64,000 bases of DNA, taken from contig NZ_JYLK01000008.1 in assembly GCF_001439805.1 (NCBI RefSeq), positions 1-64,000 on the forward strand, in the 5' to 3' direction. This DNA comes from Pseudomonas trivialis (GTDB taxonomy: Bacteria; Pseudomonadota; Gammaproteobacteria; Pseudomonadales; Pseudomonadaceae). Positions 16,267 to 25,529 of this stretch are shown piece by piece. The position numbers and the translations under genes are program-made. Each line of letters starts with the position of its first letter. The stretch's first letter is position 1. The notes under the pieces are model-generated. The model did no database searches. It was given only the letters and a program-made list of their open reading frames with translations, and was not told the DNA's origin.

Positions 16267-18912
16267 ATGCAAGACCTCGATCCCGTCGAAACCCAGGAAT
16301 GGCTGGACGCCCTGGAATCGGTTCTCGACAAAGAAGGCGAAGACCGTGCTCATTACCTGATGACCCGTCTGGGCGAACTCGCGACCCGCAGCGGCTCGCA
16401 GTTGCCTTACGCCATCACCACGCCATACCGCAACACCATCCCTGTTACCCACGAAGCACGCATGCCTGGCGACCTGTTCATGGAACGCCGCATTCGCTCG
16501 CTGGTACGCTGGAACGCCATGGCGATGGTAATGCGCACGAACTTGAAAGATTCGGACCTGGGCGGTCACATCTCCAGCTTCGCTTCCAGCGCAACCCTGT
16601 ATGACATCGGCTTCAACTACTTTTTCCAGGCCCCGACCGACGAACACGGCGGCGACCTGATCTACTTCCAGGGCCACACCTCCCCAGGCGTTTACGCCCG
16701 TGCGTTCATGGAAGGCCGCATCAGCGAAGAACAAATGAACAACTTCCGCCAGGAAGTCGACGGCCAGGGCTTGTCGTCCTACCCGCACCCTTGGCTGATG
16801 CCCGATTTCTGGCAGTTCCCAACCGTGTCCATGGGGCTGGGCCCGATCCAGGCGATCTACCAGGCACGCTTCATGAAGTACCTGGAAGCCCGTGGTTTCA
16901 TCCCGGAAGGCAAGCAGAAAGTCTGGTGTTTCCTGGGCGACGGCGAGTGCGACGAGCCGGAATCCCTGGGCGCCATTTCCCTGGCCGGCCGCGAGAAGCT
17001 GGACAACCTGATCTTCGTCATCAACTGCAACCTGCAGCGCCTCGACGGTCCGGTTCGCGGCAACGCCAAGATCATCCAGGAACTCGAAGGCGTGTTCCGT
17101 GGCGCTCACTGGAACGTGACCAAAGTCATCTGGGGCCGTTTCTGGGACCCACTGCTGGCCAAGGACGTGGACGGTATCCTGCAACGTCGCATGGACGAAG
17201 TCATCGACGGCGAGTACCAGAACTACAAGGCCAAAGACGGCGCGTTCGTGCGTGAACACTTCTTCAACACGCCTGAACTCAAGGCAATGGTTGCAGACCT
17301 GTCCGACGACGAGATCTGGAAACTCAACCGTGGCGGCCACGACCCGTACAAGGTCTACGCGGCATACCACCAGGCGGTCAACCACAAAGAGCAGCCGACC
17401 GTCATCCTGGCCAAGACCATCAAAGGTTATGGCACCGGTGCCGGCGAAGCGAAGAACACCGCGCACAACACCAAGAAAGTCGACGTCGACAGCCTGAAGC
17501 TGTTCCGCGACCGTTTCGACATTCCGGTCAAGGACGAAGAGCTGGAGAACCTGCCGTTCTTCAAGCCCGAGCCAAACAGCGCCGAAGCCCGCTACCTCAG
17601 CGAGCGTCGCACCGCACTGGGCGGTTTCGTGCCGCAGCGCCGTGCCAAGTCGTTCGATATTCCCACGCCGCCACTCGATACCCTCAAGGCGATTCTGGAC
17701 GGTTCGGGCGACCGTGAAATTTCCACCACCATGGCCTTCGTGCGCATCCTCGCGCAACTGGTCAAGGACAAGGAAATCGGTTCGCGCATCGTGCCGATCA
17801 TCCCGGACGAAGCGCGTACCTTCGGTATGGAAGGCATGTTCCGTCAGTTGGGCATCTACTCCTCGGTCGGCCAGCTCTACGAGCCAGTCGATAAAGACCA
17901 GGTGATGTTCTATAAGGAAGACAAGAAGGGCCAGATCCTCGAGGAAGGCATCAACGAAGCGGGCGCCATGAGCTCCTTCATTGCTGCCGGTACTTCGTAC
18001 TCCAGCCACAACCAGCCGATGCTGCCGTTCTACATCTTCTACTCGATGTTCGGTTTCCAGCGTATCGGCGACCTGGCGTGGGCAGCAGGCGACAGCCGTA
18101 CCCGTGGTTTCCTGATCGGCGGCACCGCCGGACGCACCACGCTGAACGGCGAAGGCCTGCAACACGAAGACGGTCACAGCCACATCCTGGCGGCCACCAT
18201 CCCGAACTGCCGCACCTTTGATCCAACCTACGGCTACGAGCTGGCGGTGATCATCCAGGACGGCATGAAGAAGATGACCGAGCAGCAGCAGGACGTTTTC
18301 TACTACATCACCGTGATGAACGAGTCCTACCAGCAACCTGCCATGCCGGCCGGTGTTGAGGAAGGCATCATCAAGGGCATGTACCTGCTCGAAGAAGACA
18401 CCAAAGAAGCAGCGCACCACGTGCAGCTGATGGGCTCCGGCACCATCCTGCGTGAAGTGCGTGAAGCGGCGAAGATCCTGCGTGACGAATTCAACGTCGG
18501 CGCCGACGTGTGGAGCGTTACCAGCTTCAACGAACTGCGTCGCGACGGCCTGGCCGTGGAACGCAACAACCGCCTGCACCCAGGTCAGAAGCCACAACTG
18601 AGTTATGTCGAAGAATGCCTGAACGGCCGTAAAGGTCCGGTCATTGCATCCACCGACTACATGAAGCTGTTTGCTGAACAGATTCGTCAGTGGGTCCCGT
18701 CCAAGGAATTCAAAGTCCTGGGCACCGACGGTTTCGGCCGCAGTGACAGCCGCAAGAAGCTGCGTCACTTCTTCGAAGTCGACCGTCACTTCGTGGTGTT
18801 GGCAGCCCTGGAAGCCTTGGCTGACCGTGGTGAGATCGAACCCAAGGTGGTGGCTGACGCCATCGTCAAGTTCGGGATCAACCCGGAAAAACGCAACCCA
18901 CTGGACTGCTGA
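16267..18912 (+). CDS. aceE: Pyruvate dehydrogenase E1 component AceE
   Basis: An 881-residue homodimeric E1 that decarboxylates pyruvate with thiamine diphosphate and acetylates the lipoyl groups of AceF. The ThDP/Mg motif GDGECDEPES...NCNLQ lies around residues 224-256, and HEDGHSHI-type active-site sequence appears in the second half. The start is ATG 16267 (MQDLDPVETQ) with GGAG upstream, giving the family length. An in-frame ATG at 16192 would add 25 unconserved residues. It forms an operon with aceF 11 bp downstream. Confidence 0.97.
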   Translation: MQDLDPVETQEWLDALESVLDKEGEDRAHYLMTRLGELATRSGSQLPYAITTPYRNTIPVTHEARMPGDLFMERRIRSLVRWNAMAMVMRTNLKDSDLGGHISSFASSATLYDIGFNYFFQAPTDEHGGDLIYFQGHTSPGVYARAFMEGRISEEQMNNFRQEVDGQGLSSYPHPWLMPDFWQFPTVSMGLGPIQAIYQARFMKYLEARGFIPEGKQKVWCFLGDGECDEPESLGAISLAGREKLDNLIFVINCNLQRLDGPVRGNAKIIQELEGVFRGAHWNVTKVIWGRFWDPLLAKDVDGILQRRMDEVIDGEYQNYKAKDGAFVREHFFNTPELKAMVADLSDDEIWKLNRGGHDPYKVYAAYHQAVNHKEQPTVILAKTIKGYGTGAGEAKNTAHNTKKVDVDSLKLFRDRFDIPVKDEELENLPFFKPEPNSAEARYLSERRTALGGFVPQRRAKSFDIPTPPLDTLKAILDGSGDREISTTMAFVRILAQLVKDKEIGSRIVPIIPDEARTFGMEGMFRQLGIYSSVGQLYEPVDKDQVMFYKEDKKGQILEEGINEAGAMSSFIAAGTSYSSHNQPMLPFYIFYSMFGFQRIGDLAWAAGDSRTRGFLIGGTAGRTTLNGEGLQHEDGHSHILAATIPNCRTFDPTYGYELAVIIQDGMKKMTEQQQDVFYYITVMNESYQQPAMPAGVEEGIIKGMYLLEEDTKEAAHHVQLMGSGTILREVREAAKILRDEFNVGADVWSVTSFNELRRDGLAVERNNRLHPGQKPQLSYVEECLNGRKGPVIASTDYMKLFAEQIRQWVPSKEFKVLGTDGFGRSDSRKKLRHFFEVDRHFVVLAALEALADRGEIEPKVVADAIVKFGINPEKRNPLDC

Positions 18913-18923
18913 GGAGACTTTTT

Positions 18924-20573
18924 GTGAGCGAACTCATTCGCGTACCTGACATCGGCAGCGGTGAAGGTGAAGTAATCGAGCTGTTTGTGAAGGTCGGCGA
19001 CACCGTCGAAGCCGACCAGAGCATCCTGACCCTCGAGTCGGACAAGGCGAGCATGGAAATCCCTGCGCCCAAGGCCGGCGTGGTCAAGAGCCTGAAAGTG
19101 AAGCTGGGCGATCGCCTGAAAGAAGGCGACGAACTGCTGGAGCTGGAAATCGAAGGTGCTGCCGATGCAGCCCCTGCGGCCAAGGCTGAAGCCGCTGCCG
19201 CACCCGCGCCGGCCGCTGAAAAACCGGCTGCCGCCGAGGCCCCTGCGGCCCCGGCTGCTGCACCGGCAGAAGCCACGGTCCAGGACATTCACGTCCCGGA
19301 CATCGGTTCGTCGGGCAAGGCCAAGATCATCGAGCTGCTGGTCAAGGTCGGCGACACCGTCGAAGCCGACCAGTCGCTGATCACCCTGGAGTCCGACAAG
19401 GCCTCCATGGAAATCCCCTCGCCGGCTGCCGGCGTGGTGGAAAGCATCGCGGTCAAGCTGGAGGACGAAGTCGGCACTGGCGACTTCATCCTCAAGCTGA
19501 AAGTACAAGGCGCAGCTCCAGCTGCCGCTCCAGCACCCGCCGCCGCGCCGGCTGCTGCAAAGCCTGAAGCTGCTCCGGCCGCTGCCGCCCCGGCACCTGC
19601 TGCAAAAGCCGAGGCCGCACCGGCCCCTGCTGCTGCCGCACCTGCGCCAAGCGGTGCCAAGGTTCACGCCGGCCCGGCGGTCCGTCAGTTGGCCCGTGAA
19701 TTCGGCGTTGAGCTGAATGCAGTGTCGGCCACCGGCCCGCACGGTCGCGTGCTCAAGGAAGACGTGCAGGTTTACGTCAAGGCCATGATGCAGAAGGCCA
19801 AGGAAGCCCCGGCTGCCGGCGCTGCGACTGGCGGCGCAGGCATTCCACCGATTCCGGTCGTGGACTTCAGCCGCTTCGGCGAAACCGAAGAAGTGCCGAT
19901 GACTCGCCTGATGCAAATCGGCGCATCGAGCCTGCACCGCAGCTGGCTGAATATTCCGCACGTGACCCAGTTCGACCAGGCCGACATCACCGACCTCGAA
20001 GCTTTCCGCGTTGCGCAGAAAGCCGTGGCCGAGAAGGCCGGCGTCAAGCTGACCGTGCTGCCACTGCTGCTCAAGGCCTGCGCGCACCTGCTCAAGGAGC
20101 TGCCGGACTTCAACAGTTCGCTGGCGCCGAGTGGCAAGGCGATCATCCGCAAGAAGTACGTGCACGTAGGTTTTGCGGTGGATACACCGGACGGTCTGCT
20201 GGTGCCTGTGATCAAGAACGTTGATCAGAAGAGCCTGCTGCAGCTTGCCGCTGAAGCTGCTGCGCTGGCTGCCAAGGCCCGTGATAAGAAGCTCACCGCT
20301 GACGACATGCAAGGCGCCTGCTTCACCATCTCAAGCCTGGGTCACATTGGCGGCACTGGCTTCACGCCAATCGTCAACGCGCCGGAAGTCGCGATCCTGG
20401 GCGTGTCCAAGGCGACCATCCAGCCTGTGTGGGACGGCAAAGCGTTCCAGCCCAAGCTGATGCTGCCGCTGTCGCTGTCCTACGATCACCGTGTGATCAA
20501 TGGCGCGGCGGCTGCACGCTTCACCCAGCGCCTGAGCCAGTTGCTGAACGATATCCGCACCATCCTGCTGTAA
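18924..20573 (+). CDS. aceF: Pyruvate dehydrogenase E2, dihydrolipoamide acetyltransferase AceF
   Basis: A 549-residue core protein of the pyruvate dehydrogenase complex. Two N-terminal lipoyl domains carry the lipoylated Lys in ESDKASME (about residues 40 and 159). They are separated by long Ala/Pro-rich flexible linkers. A peripheral-subunit-binding domain (AGPAVRQLAREFGV, about residue 250) and the catalytic acetyltransferase domain with DHRVINGA (about residue 521) follow. It starts with GTG 18924 after GAGGAG. P. aeruginosa AceF also has two lipoyl domains. Confidence 0.97.
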   Translation: MSELIRVPDIGSGEGEVIELFVKVGDTVEADQSILTLESDKASMEIPAPKAGVVKSLKVKLGDRLKEGDELLELEIEGAADAAPAAKAEAAAAPAPAAEKPAAAEAPAAPAAAPAEATVQDIHVPDIGSSGKAKIIELLVKVGDTVEADQSLITLESDKASMEIPSPAAGVVESIAVKLEDEVGTGDFILKLKVQGAAPAAAPAPAAAPAAAKPEAAPAAAAPAPAAKAEAAPAPAAAAPAPSGAKVHAGPAVRQLAREFGVELNAVSATGPHGRVLKEDVQVYVKAMMQKAKEAPAAGAATGGAGIPPIPVVDFSRFGETEEVPMTRLMQIGASSLHRSWLNIPHVTQFDQADITDLEAFRVAQKAVAEKAGVKLTVLPLLLKACAHLLKELPDFNSSLAPSGKAIIRKKYVHVGFAVDTPDGLLVPVIKNVDQKSLLQLAAEAAALAAKARDKKLTADDMQGACFTISSLGHIGGTGFTPIVNAPEVAILGVSKATIQPVWDGKAFQPKLMLPLSLSYDHRVINGAAAARFTQRLSQLLNDIRTILL

Positions 20574-20579
20574 GCATCA

Positions 20580-20672
20580 CCCGGCCTCCCCTTCATCGGA
20601 GAGGCCGGGCGGCACCGATTTTCGAGCGCCACGCTCGTACCTCAACCCCGCCCCATGGCGGGGCTTTTTTTT
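20580..20672 (+). terminator. Tandem terminators after aceF
   Basis: The first hairpin is CCCGGCCTC (20580-20588) with GAGGCCGGG (20601-20609), without a T-run. The second is CCCCGCC-CCAT-GGCGGGG (20646-20663) followed by C and eight T, a classic intrinsic terminator. Together they should end the aceEF transcript. Confidence 0.85.
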
Positions 20673-20887
20673 GCGCGTACGGCACACAGGCAATGAACGG
20701 AGTACAGGTTTGTACACCTTTGATCAATGCGACTGCAGAAATCCCCCAGCCGGCCGATAACACCCTTATAGCACTTAGCCTTCATCCTCTCTTGTCAGCC
20801 TGTGCTGCATGATGCAACCTTGCCACAAGCAACAGTCAAGAGGGCGTGAGCCCGGCGCCAAGTGCGTTATTTCAAGTGAGCTTCCCC
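20673..20887 (+). promoter_or_regulatory. Upstream region of the DipA-like gene
   Basis: Non-coding DNA between the aceF terminator and the c-di-GMP enzyme gene. It contains the perfect palindrome GTACA-GGTT-TGTAC (20702-20715), a possible operator of unknown owner. A TTATAG-like -10 lies near 20765. No gene is seen. Confidence 0.35.
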
Positions 20888-23581
20888 ATGAAGAGCCAGC
20901 CCGATGTCGCCCGTATGGCGGCCGAGGTAGTGACGCAATTACCCGTGCCTTCGCGCCTGGGTATGCTGCGTTTCGAGCGGCTGAATGAGGCAAGCTGGGC
21001 CCTGCTGTACCTTGACCCCAACTGCGAACGCCAATTCGGCCTGTCGGCGGTGGAGCTGTGCGCCCTGCTCGGCACGCCCTACGCCAGCCTGATGGAGCCA
21101 CAGGCACGCTATCAACTGCACGATGCCATCCAGCAACAGTTGAGCCAGAGCCCTCACTATCTGGTGCGCTATACCCTGCACACCAACGATGGCCCGCTGA
21201 ACCTGCTGGAAATGGGCGAGGCCTACAAACAGCACAATCGTCATCTGCTGCGCGGCTACCTGATGGTGGTGGACGCCTTGTTCAGCGAGCTTCCCTCCAC
21301 ACTTCCGGCCGCCGACCTGGAAAGCCAGAACAGCCGCCTGCAAATTGCCCTGGAACTCAATCAGCGCGCACAACAGGAACAGCTGCAGCACCTTGAGCGG
21401 GTGCGCGCCCAGCAGGAGCTGATCCTGCTGCTGGCCCGCCAGCGCTACACCACCCCCAACTCGCTGCAGGAAGCCGCTGAGCTGATCACCCGCAGCGCCT
21501 GCGACATCTACCAGATCGATTTCGCCAGCATCTGGAACCTCGAAGGCCAACGCCTGGTGCCGATCTCGGCGTACAACCATGTCGACGGGCGCCACTATCT
21601 GCCCGACCCGATTGATGCCAGTGGCTTCCCCGACTACCTGGAGGCCCTGCACACCAGCCGTGCCATCGACGCCAGCAACGCCATGCGCGACCCACGCACC
21701 CGGGAAATGGCCGAAACCCTGCGCGCCAATGACACCTACGCCATGCTCGATGCGAGCATCCGCGTGGACGGCCAGGTGGTCGGCGTGTTGTGCCTGGAAC
21801 AGGGCGGCAGCCCGCGCGCCTGGCAGTCCGATGAGATCGCGTTTGCCGGCGAGCTGGCGGACCAGTTCGCCCAGGTCATCAACAACCATAACCGGCGCAC
21901 CGCCACCAGCGCGCTGCACCTGTTCCAGCGTGCGGTGGAGCAAAGCGCCAATGCCTTTTTGCTGGTCAATTGCGACGGCGTGGTGGAGTACGTCAACCCC
22001 AGTTTTACCGCGATCACCCAGTACAGCACCGAAGAAGTCCACGGCCACCGCCTGGCGCAGTTGCCGGCCCTGGAAAACCTCAGTGAGCTGCTGTTCGACG
22101 CGCCCTCGGCCCTGGCCAAGAGCAACAGTTGGCAGGGCGAGTTCAAGAGCCGGCGCAAAAACCTGGAACCCTACTGGGGCCAGCTGTCGATTTCCAAGGT
22201 GTACGGCGACAACCGTGAGCTGACGCATTACATCGGCATCTACGAAGACATCACCCAGACCAAGCTGGCGCAGCAGCGTATCGAGCGCCTGGCCTACACC
22301 GACAACCTGACCAACCTGGGCAACCGTCCGGCGTTCATCCGCAACCTCGATGAGCGCTTTGCCCGCGACAGCGACAGCCCGATCAGCCTGCTGCTGGTGG
22401 ACATCGACAACTTCAAGCGCATCAACGACAGCCTCGGCCACCAGACCGGCGACAAGCTACTGATCAGTCTCGCCCGGCGCCTGCGTAACAGCCTGAGCAC
22501 CAGCGGCAGCCTGGCGCGTTTCGCCAGTAACGAATTTGCAGTGCTGCTTGACGACACCGACCTCGAGAGCGGCCAACAGGTTGCCAGCCAACTGCTGGCC
22601 ACCCTCGACAAGCCGATGTTCGTCGACAACCAGTTGATCAGCGTCACGGGCTCCGTGGGCCTGGCCTGCGCACCGTTGCATGGCCGCGACCCGCAGACGC
22701 TGATGCGCAACGCCGGCCTGGCCCTGCACAAGGCCAAGGCCAACGGCAAACATCAGGTACAGGTGTTCACCGAGGCGTTGAATGCCGAGGCCAGCTACAA
22801 GCTGTTCGTGGAAAACAACCTGCGCCGCGCGCTGACGCAAAACGAGCTGGATGTGTTCTATCAGCCCAAGCTGTGCCTGCGCAGCGGCCGCCTGCTGGGC
22901 ATGGAAGCACTGCTACGCTGGAACCACCCGGAAAAGGGCATGATCCGCCCCGATCAGTTCATTAGCGTGGCCGAAGAAACCGGTTTGATCATCCCCATCG
23001 GCAAATGGATCGCGCGCCAGGCCTGTCGCATGAGCAAGCGACTGAGCGCCGCCGGCATGGGCAACCTGCAGGTGGCGATCAACCTGTCGCCCAAACAGTT
23101 CTCCGACCCGGACCTGGTGGCCTCCATCGCCAGCATCCTCAAGGAAGAAGAACTGCCGGCCAACCTGCTCGAGCTGGAACTCACCGAAGGCCTGCTGCTG
23201 GAGGCCACCGAAGATACGCGCCAGCAACTGGACCAGCTGAAAAGCTTCGGCCTGACTCTGGCCATGGACGACTTCGGCACCGGTTATTCGTCGCTGAGTT
23301 ACCTGAAAAAATTCCCCATCGACATCATCAAGATCGACCGCAGCTTCATCCACGAAATCCCGGACAACCAGGACGACATGGAAATCACCTCGGCCGTGAT
23401 CGCCATGGCCCACAACCTGAAACTCAAGGTGGTGGCCGAAGGTATCGAGACCGCCGAGCAGCTGGCGTTCCTGCGCCGGCATCGTTGCGATGTGGGGCAG
23501 GGCTACCTGTTCGACCGGCCGATCCCGGGCTCCGAGCTGCTCGAAAAGCTCAAGCGCTACCCACGCGGGCCAATCGCCTGA
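20888..23581 (+). CDS. c-di-GMP phosphodiesterase with GAF, PAS, degenerate GGDEF and EAL domains (DipA-like)
   Basis: An 897-residue signalling protein. In order: N-terminal sensory region, GAF domain (about 190-335), PAS domain (about 345-460), GGDEF domain (about 465-630) and EAL domain (about 645-890). The GGDEF motif reads ASNEF, so cyclase activity is unlikely. The EAL domain keeps EALLRW and the downstream DDFGTGYSS loop, so it should hydrolyse c-di-GMP. ATG 20888 (MKSQPDV) gives the length of P. aeruginosa DipA (PA5017), which has the same neighbours aceF and msrA. An in-frame GTG at 20846 is less likely because its AGAGGG sits too close to the codon. Confidence 0.92.
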   Translation: MKSQPDVARMAAEVVTQLPVPSRLGMLRFERLNEASWALLYLDPNCERQFGLSAVELCALLGTPYASLMEPQARYQLHDAIQQQLSQSPHYLVRYTLHTNDGPLNLLEMGEAYKQHNRHLLRGYLMVVDALFSELPSTLPAADLESQNSRLQIALELNQRAQQEQLQHLERVRAQQELILLLARQRYTTPNSLQEAAELITRSACDIYQIDFASIWNLEGQRLVPISAYNHVDGRHYLPDPIDASGFPDYLEALHTSRAIDASNAMRDPRTREMAETLRANDTYAMLDASIRVDGQVVGVLCLEQGGSPRAWQSDEIAFAGELADQFAQVINNHNRRTATSALHLFQRAVEQSANAFLLVNCDGVVEYVNPSFTAITQYSTEEVHGHRLAQLPALENLSELLFDAPSALAKSNSWQGEFKSRRKNLEPYWGQLSISKVYGDNRELTHYIGIYEDITQTKLAQQRIERLAYTDNLTNLGNRPAFIRNLDERFARDSDSPISLLLVDIDNFKRINDSLGHQTGDKLLISLARRLRNSLSTSGSLARFASNEFAVLLDDTDLESGQQVASQLLATLDKPMFVDNQLISVTGSVGLACAPLHGRDPQTLMRNAGLALHKAKANGKHQVQVFTEALNAEASYKLFVENNLRRALTQNELDVFYQPKLCLRSGRLLGMEALLRWNHPEKGMIRPDQFISVAEETGLIIPIGKWIARQACRMSKRLSAAGMGNLQVAINLSPKQFSDPDLVASIASILKEEELPANLLELELTEGLLLEATEDTRQQLDQLKSFGLTLAMDDFGTGYSSLSYLKKFPIDIIKIDRSFIHEIPDNQDDMEITSAVIAMAHNLKLKVVAEGIETAEQLAFLRRHRCDVGQGYLFDRPIPGSELLEKLKRYPRGPIA

Positions 23582-23652
23582 CAGCGCTGTAACACTCGGG
23601 CACACTGGCGGTCCGATTCTTACCCAATTCAATCTGACTGAGAGGACTGATC

Positions 23653-24300
23653 ATGGTCTTGCGCTCGGAAATTCTGGTGAACAAAAACGTGCTGCCGACT
23701 CAAGAACAAGCATTGCCTGGCCGTGAAACGCCAATGACCCTGCCAGAAACGCACTTCGTCAACGGCAACCCGCTGCTGGGCCCGTTCGTCGACGACGTTG
23801 GCTTTGCGATCTTCGGCCTCGGCTGTTTCTGGGGCGCCGAGCGCAAGTTCTGGGAGCGCGACGGCGTGGTCAGCACCGTGGTGGGCTACGCCGGCGGCTA
23901 CACGCCGAACCCGACCTACGAAGAAGTGTGCTCGGGCCTCACCGGCCACAGCGAAGTGGTGCTGGTAGTGTATGACCAGGCCAAAGTGAAATACGAAGAT
24001 CTGCTGAAGATGTTCTGGGAATTGCACAACCCGACCCAGGGCATGCGCCAGGGCAACGACATTGGTACCCAGTACCGCTCGGTGATCTACGCCACCACGC
24101 CGGAACAACTGGCGGCGGCGCACGCCAGTGCCCAAGCGTATCAGCAGGAACTGACCAAGGCCGGGCTGGGCGAGATCACCACGGAAATTGCCGAGGCGCC
24201 AACGGTGTATTTCGCCGAGGCGTATCACCAGCAGTACCTGGCGAAGAATCCGCAGGGCTATTGCGGCATCGGCGGCACAGGCGTGACCTGCCCGATCTAA
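23653..24300 (+). CDS. msrA: Peptide-methionine (S)-S-oxide reductase MsrA
   Basis: A 215-residue enzyme that repairs the S epimer of methionine sulfoxide. It has the catalytic motif GCFWGAE (about residue 57) and C-terminal resolving cysteines in [15 protein letters not shown] good ribosome site (GAGAGGAC) precedes ATG 23653. The order dipA-msrA-rlmJ is the conserved pseudomonad arrangement. Confidence 0.97.
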   Translation: MVLRSEILVNKNVLPTQEQALPGRETPMTLPETHFVNGNPLLGPFVDDVGFAIFGLGCFWGAERKFWERDGVVSTVVGYAGGYTPNPTYEEVCSGLTGHSEVVLVVYDQAKVKYEDLLKMFWELHNPTQGMRQGNDIGTQYRSVIYATTPEQLAAAHASAQAYQQELTKAGLGEITTEIAEAPTVYFAEAYHQQYLAKNPQGYCGIGGTGVTCPI

Positions 24301-24318
24301 GACGTGCGCAACTCAACT

Positions 24319-24340
24319 GTGGGAGCGGGCTTGCCCGCTC
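24319..24340. repeat. Single REP palindrome
   Basis: TGTGGGAGCGGGCTTGCCCGCTC lies just after the msrA stop. It is a half element of the P. fluorescens REP type, with an internal GAGCGGGC/GCCCGCTC stem that could end msrA transcription. Confidence 0.8.
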
Positions 24341-24399
24341 TTATCAAACACAAAATAACTTTTTGATTTAAAAACTGAAATTTCAGGAAGCCACATTCT

Positions 24400-24534
24400 T
24401 GTGGCGAGCAGGCTTGTCCTGCGTTGGGCTGCGTAGCAGCCCCAAAACCAGGCGTTGAGCCTTATCAGGTACACCGCGTTTTGCTGGATTGGGGGCGCTT
24501 CGCACCCCAACGCGGGGCAAGCCCGCTCGCCACA
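24400..24534. repeat. 135-bp REPIN, long-spacer type
   Basis: Left arm TGTGGCGAGCAGGCTTG and right arm CAAGCCCGCTCGCCACA enclose inner hairpins (GCGTTGGGCTGCGTAGCAGCC and GGGGCGCTTCGCACCCC). The inner sequence is nearly identical to the element at 38791-38921, so both belong to one family. It fills the msrA-rlmJ gap together with the single REP; no gene is present in this 319-bp interval. Confidence 0.85.
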
Positions 24535-24619
24535 GAGCCTCCAGTTTGCTGCGCGACAGCACTGGGTCGAAGACTTGGCAGAGCCGCACATTTGGTTTGG
24601 TGCCTGGCTTGAGCGCCAA

Positions 24620-25456
24620 TTATTCAGCGATGAGCCAATCCATCTGCCAGCCGCCCTGGGTCTGGCCGAGCTTTTTGGACAGCCATGGCAGCAGCTCGCG
24701 CAGCTCCTCTTCCAAACCCCACGGCGGGTTGGCAATTGCCAGGCCTGAGCCGGTCAGGGTGTTGGGCGTGTCCAGCGGATGCACCAGCAACTCCACACGC
24801 AGCAACTTCGGCGCGCCGGTGCCGGCCAGGTCCTGGTAGAAGCGACGCAACATGCGCTGATCCTTTACCGGGTACCAGATCGCCGCGACCGTCTGGCGCA
24901 TGCGGCCAATGGCCTCCTTGAGGGAGGCGGCGCAACGCTGCATTTCATCGAGCTGTTCAAACGGCGGGTCGATCAGCATCAGCGCGCGTTTTTCCGGTAC
25001 TGGGAGCAAAGCGCGCGGTACGTGCCAACCTTCGCCCAAATGCACTTTCACACGACGATCGCCCTTCATGTTGTCCTTGAGCAACACACCGTCTTCCGGG
25101 TGTTTTTCGTTGAGCAGTACGCGGTCCTGCGGGCGCGTTAGGCGGCGGGCCAGCTCGGGTGAGCCCGGGTAGTAGCGCAACTGGCCATCGGGGTTCATCT
25201 CATGCAGCACGCGCATATAGTCGGCGGTCAGTGGCGGCAGGTCGATGGCGCCCCACAGGCGGGCGATGCCTTCGAGGTACTCACCCGTGCGGTTGGCCTG
25301 ATCACCTTGCAGGTCGTACAGGCCGATGCCGGCGTGGGTGTCGAGGTAGGCGAACGGCTGCTCCTTGCGCGACATCAGGGCGATGAGGCGGGTCAGGGTC
25401 AGGTGTTTGAAGACATCGGCGTGGTTGCCGGCGTGAAAGGCGTGACGATAATTCAT
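24620..25456 (-). CDS. rlmJ: 23S rRNA (adenine2030-N6)-methyltransferase RlmJ
   Basis: A 278-residue SAM-dependent methyltransferase of the RlmJ (YhiR) family. Recognised by the N-terminal MNYRHAFHAGNHADVFKH, YLDTHAGIGLYDL (SAM region) and the catalytic-type LIDPPFEQ motif. The start is ATG 25456; upstream residues in the same frame are unrelated. It faces msrA and is followed upstream by the T6SS gene pair, a difference from P. aeruginosa, where as I recall the acyl-CoA dehydrogenase gene follows. Confidence 0.95.
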   Translation of the reverse strand: MNYRHAFHAGNHADVFKHLTLTRLIALMSRKEQPFAYLDTHAGIGLYDLQGDQANRTGEYLEGIARLWGAIDLPPLTADYMRVLHEMNPDGQLRYYPGSPELARRLTRPQDRVLLNEKHPEDGVLLKDNMKGDRRVKVHLGEGWHVPRALLPVPEKRALMLIDPPFEQLDEMQRCAASLKEAIGRMRQTVAAIWYPVKDQRMLRRFYQDLAGTGAPKLLRVELLVHPLDTPNTLTGSGLAIANPPWGLEEELRELLPWLSKKLGQTQGGWQMDWLIAE

Positions 25457-25529
25457 GGTTGCTCCTGCGCAGGGGGCGAAGTTTACCTTCTGCGCGGGCA
25501 AAGGTGCAGGGCCGTGTGCCGGGCGGTGC

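Noticed and set aside
15880..18789. 969-codon open frame antisense to aceE
   Set aside because: It is the shadow of the highly biased GC-rich aceE codons: the plus strand encodes a full, conserved E1 enzyme and the antisense translation has no family features.
19150..19660. Ala/Pro-rich tandem repeats in aceF
   Set aside because: These are the normal flexible linkers between E2 domains, not an independent repeat element.
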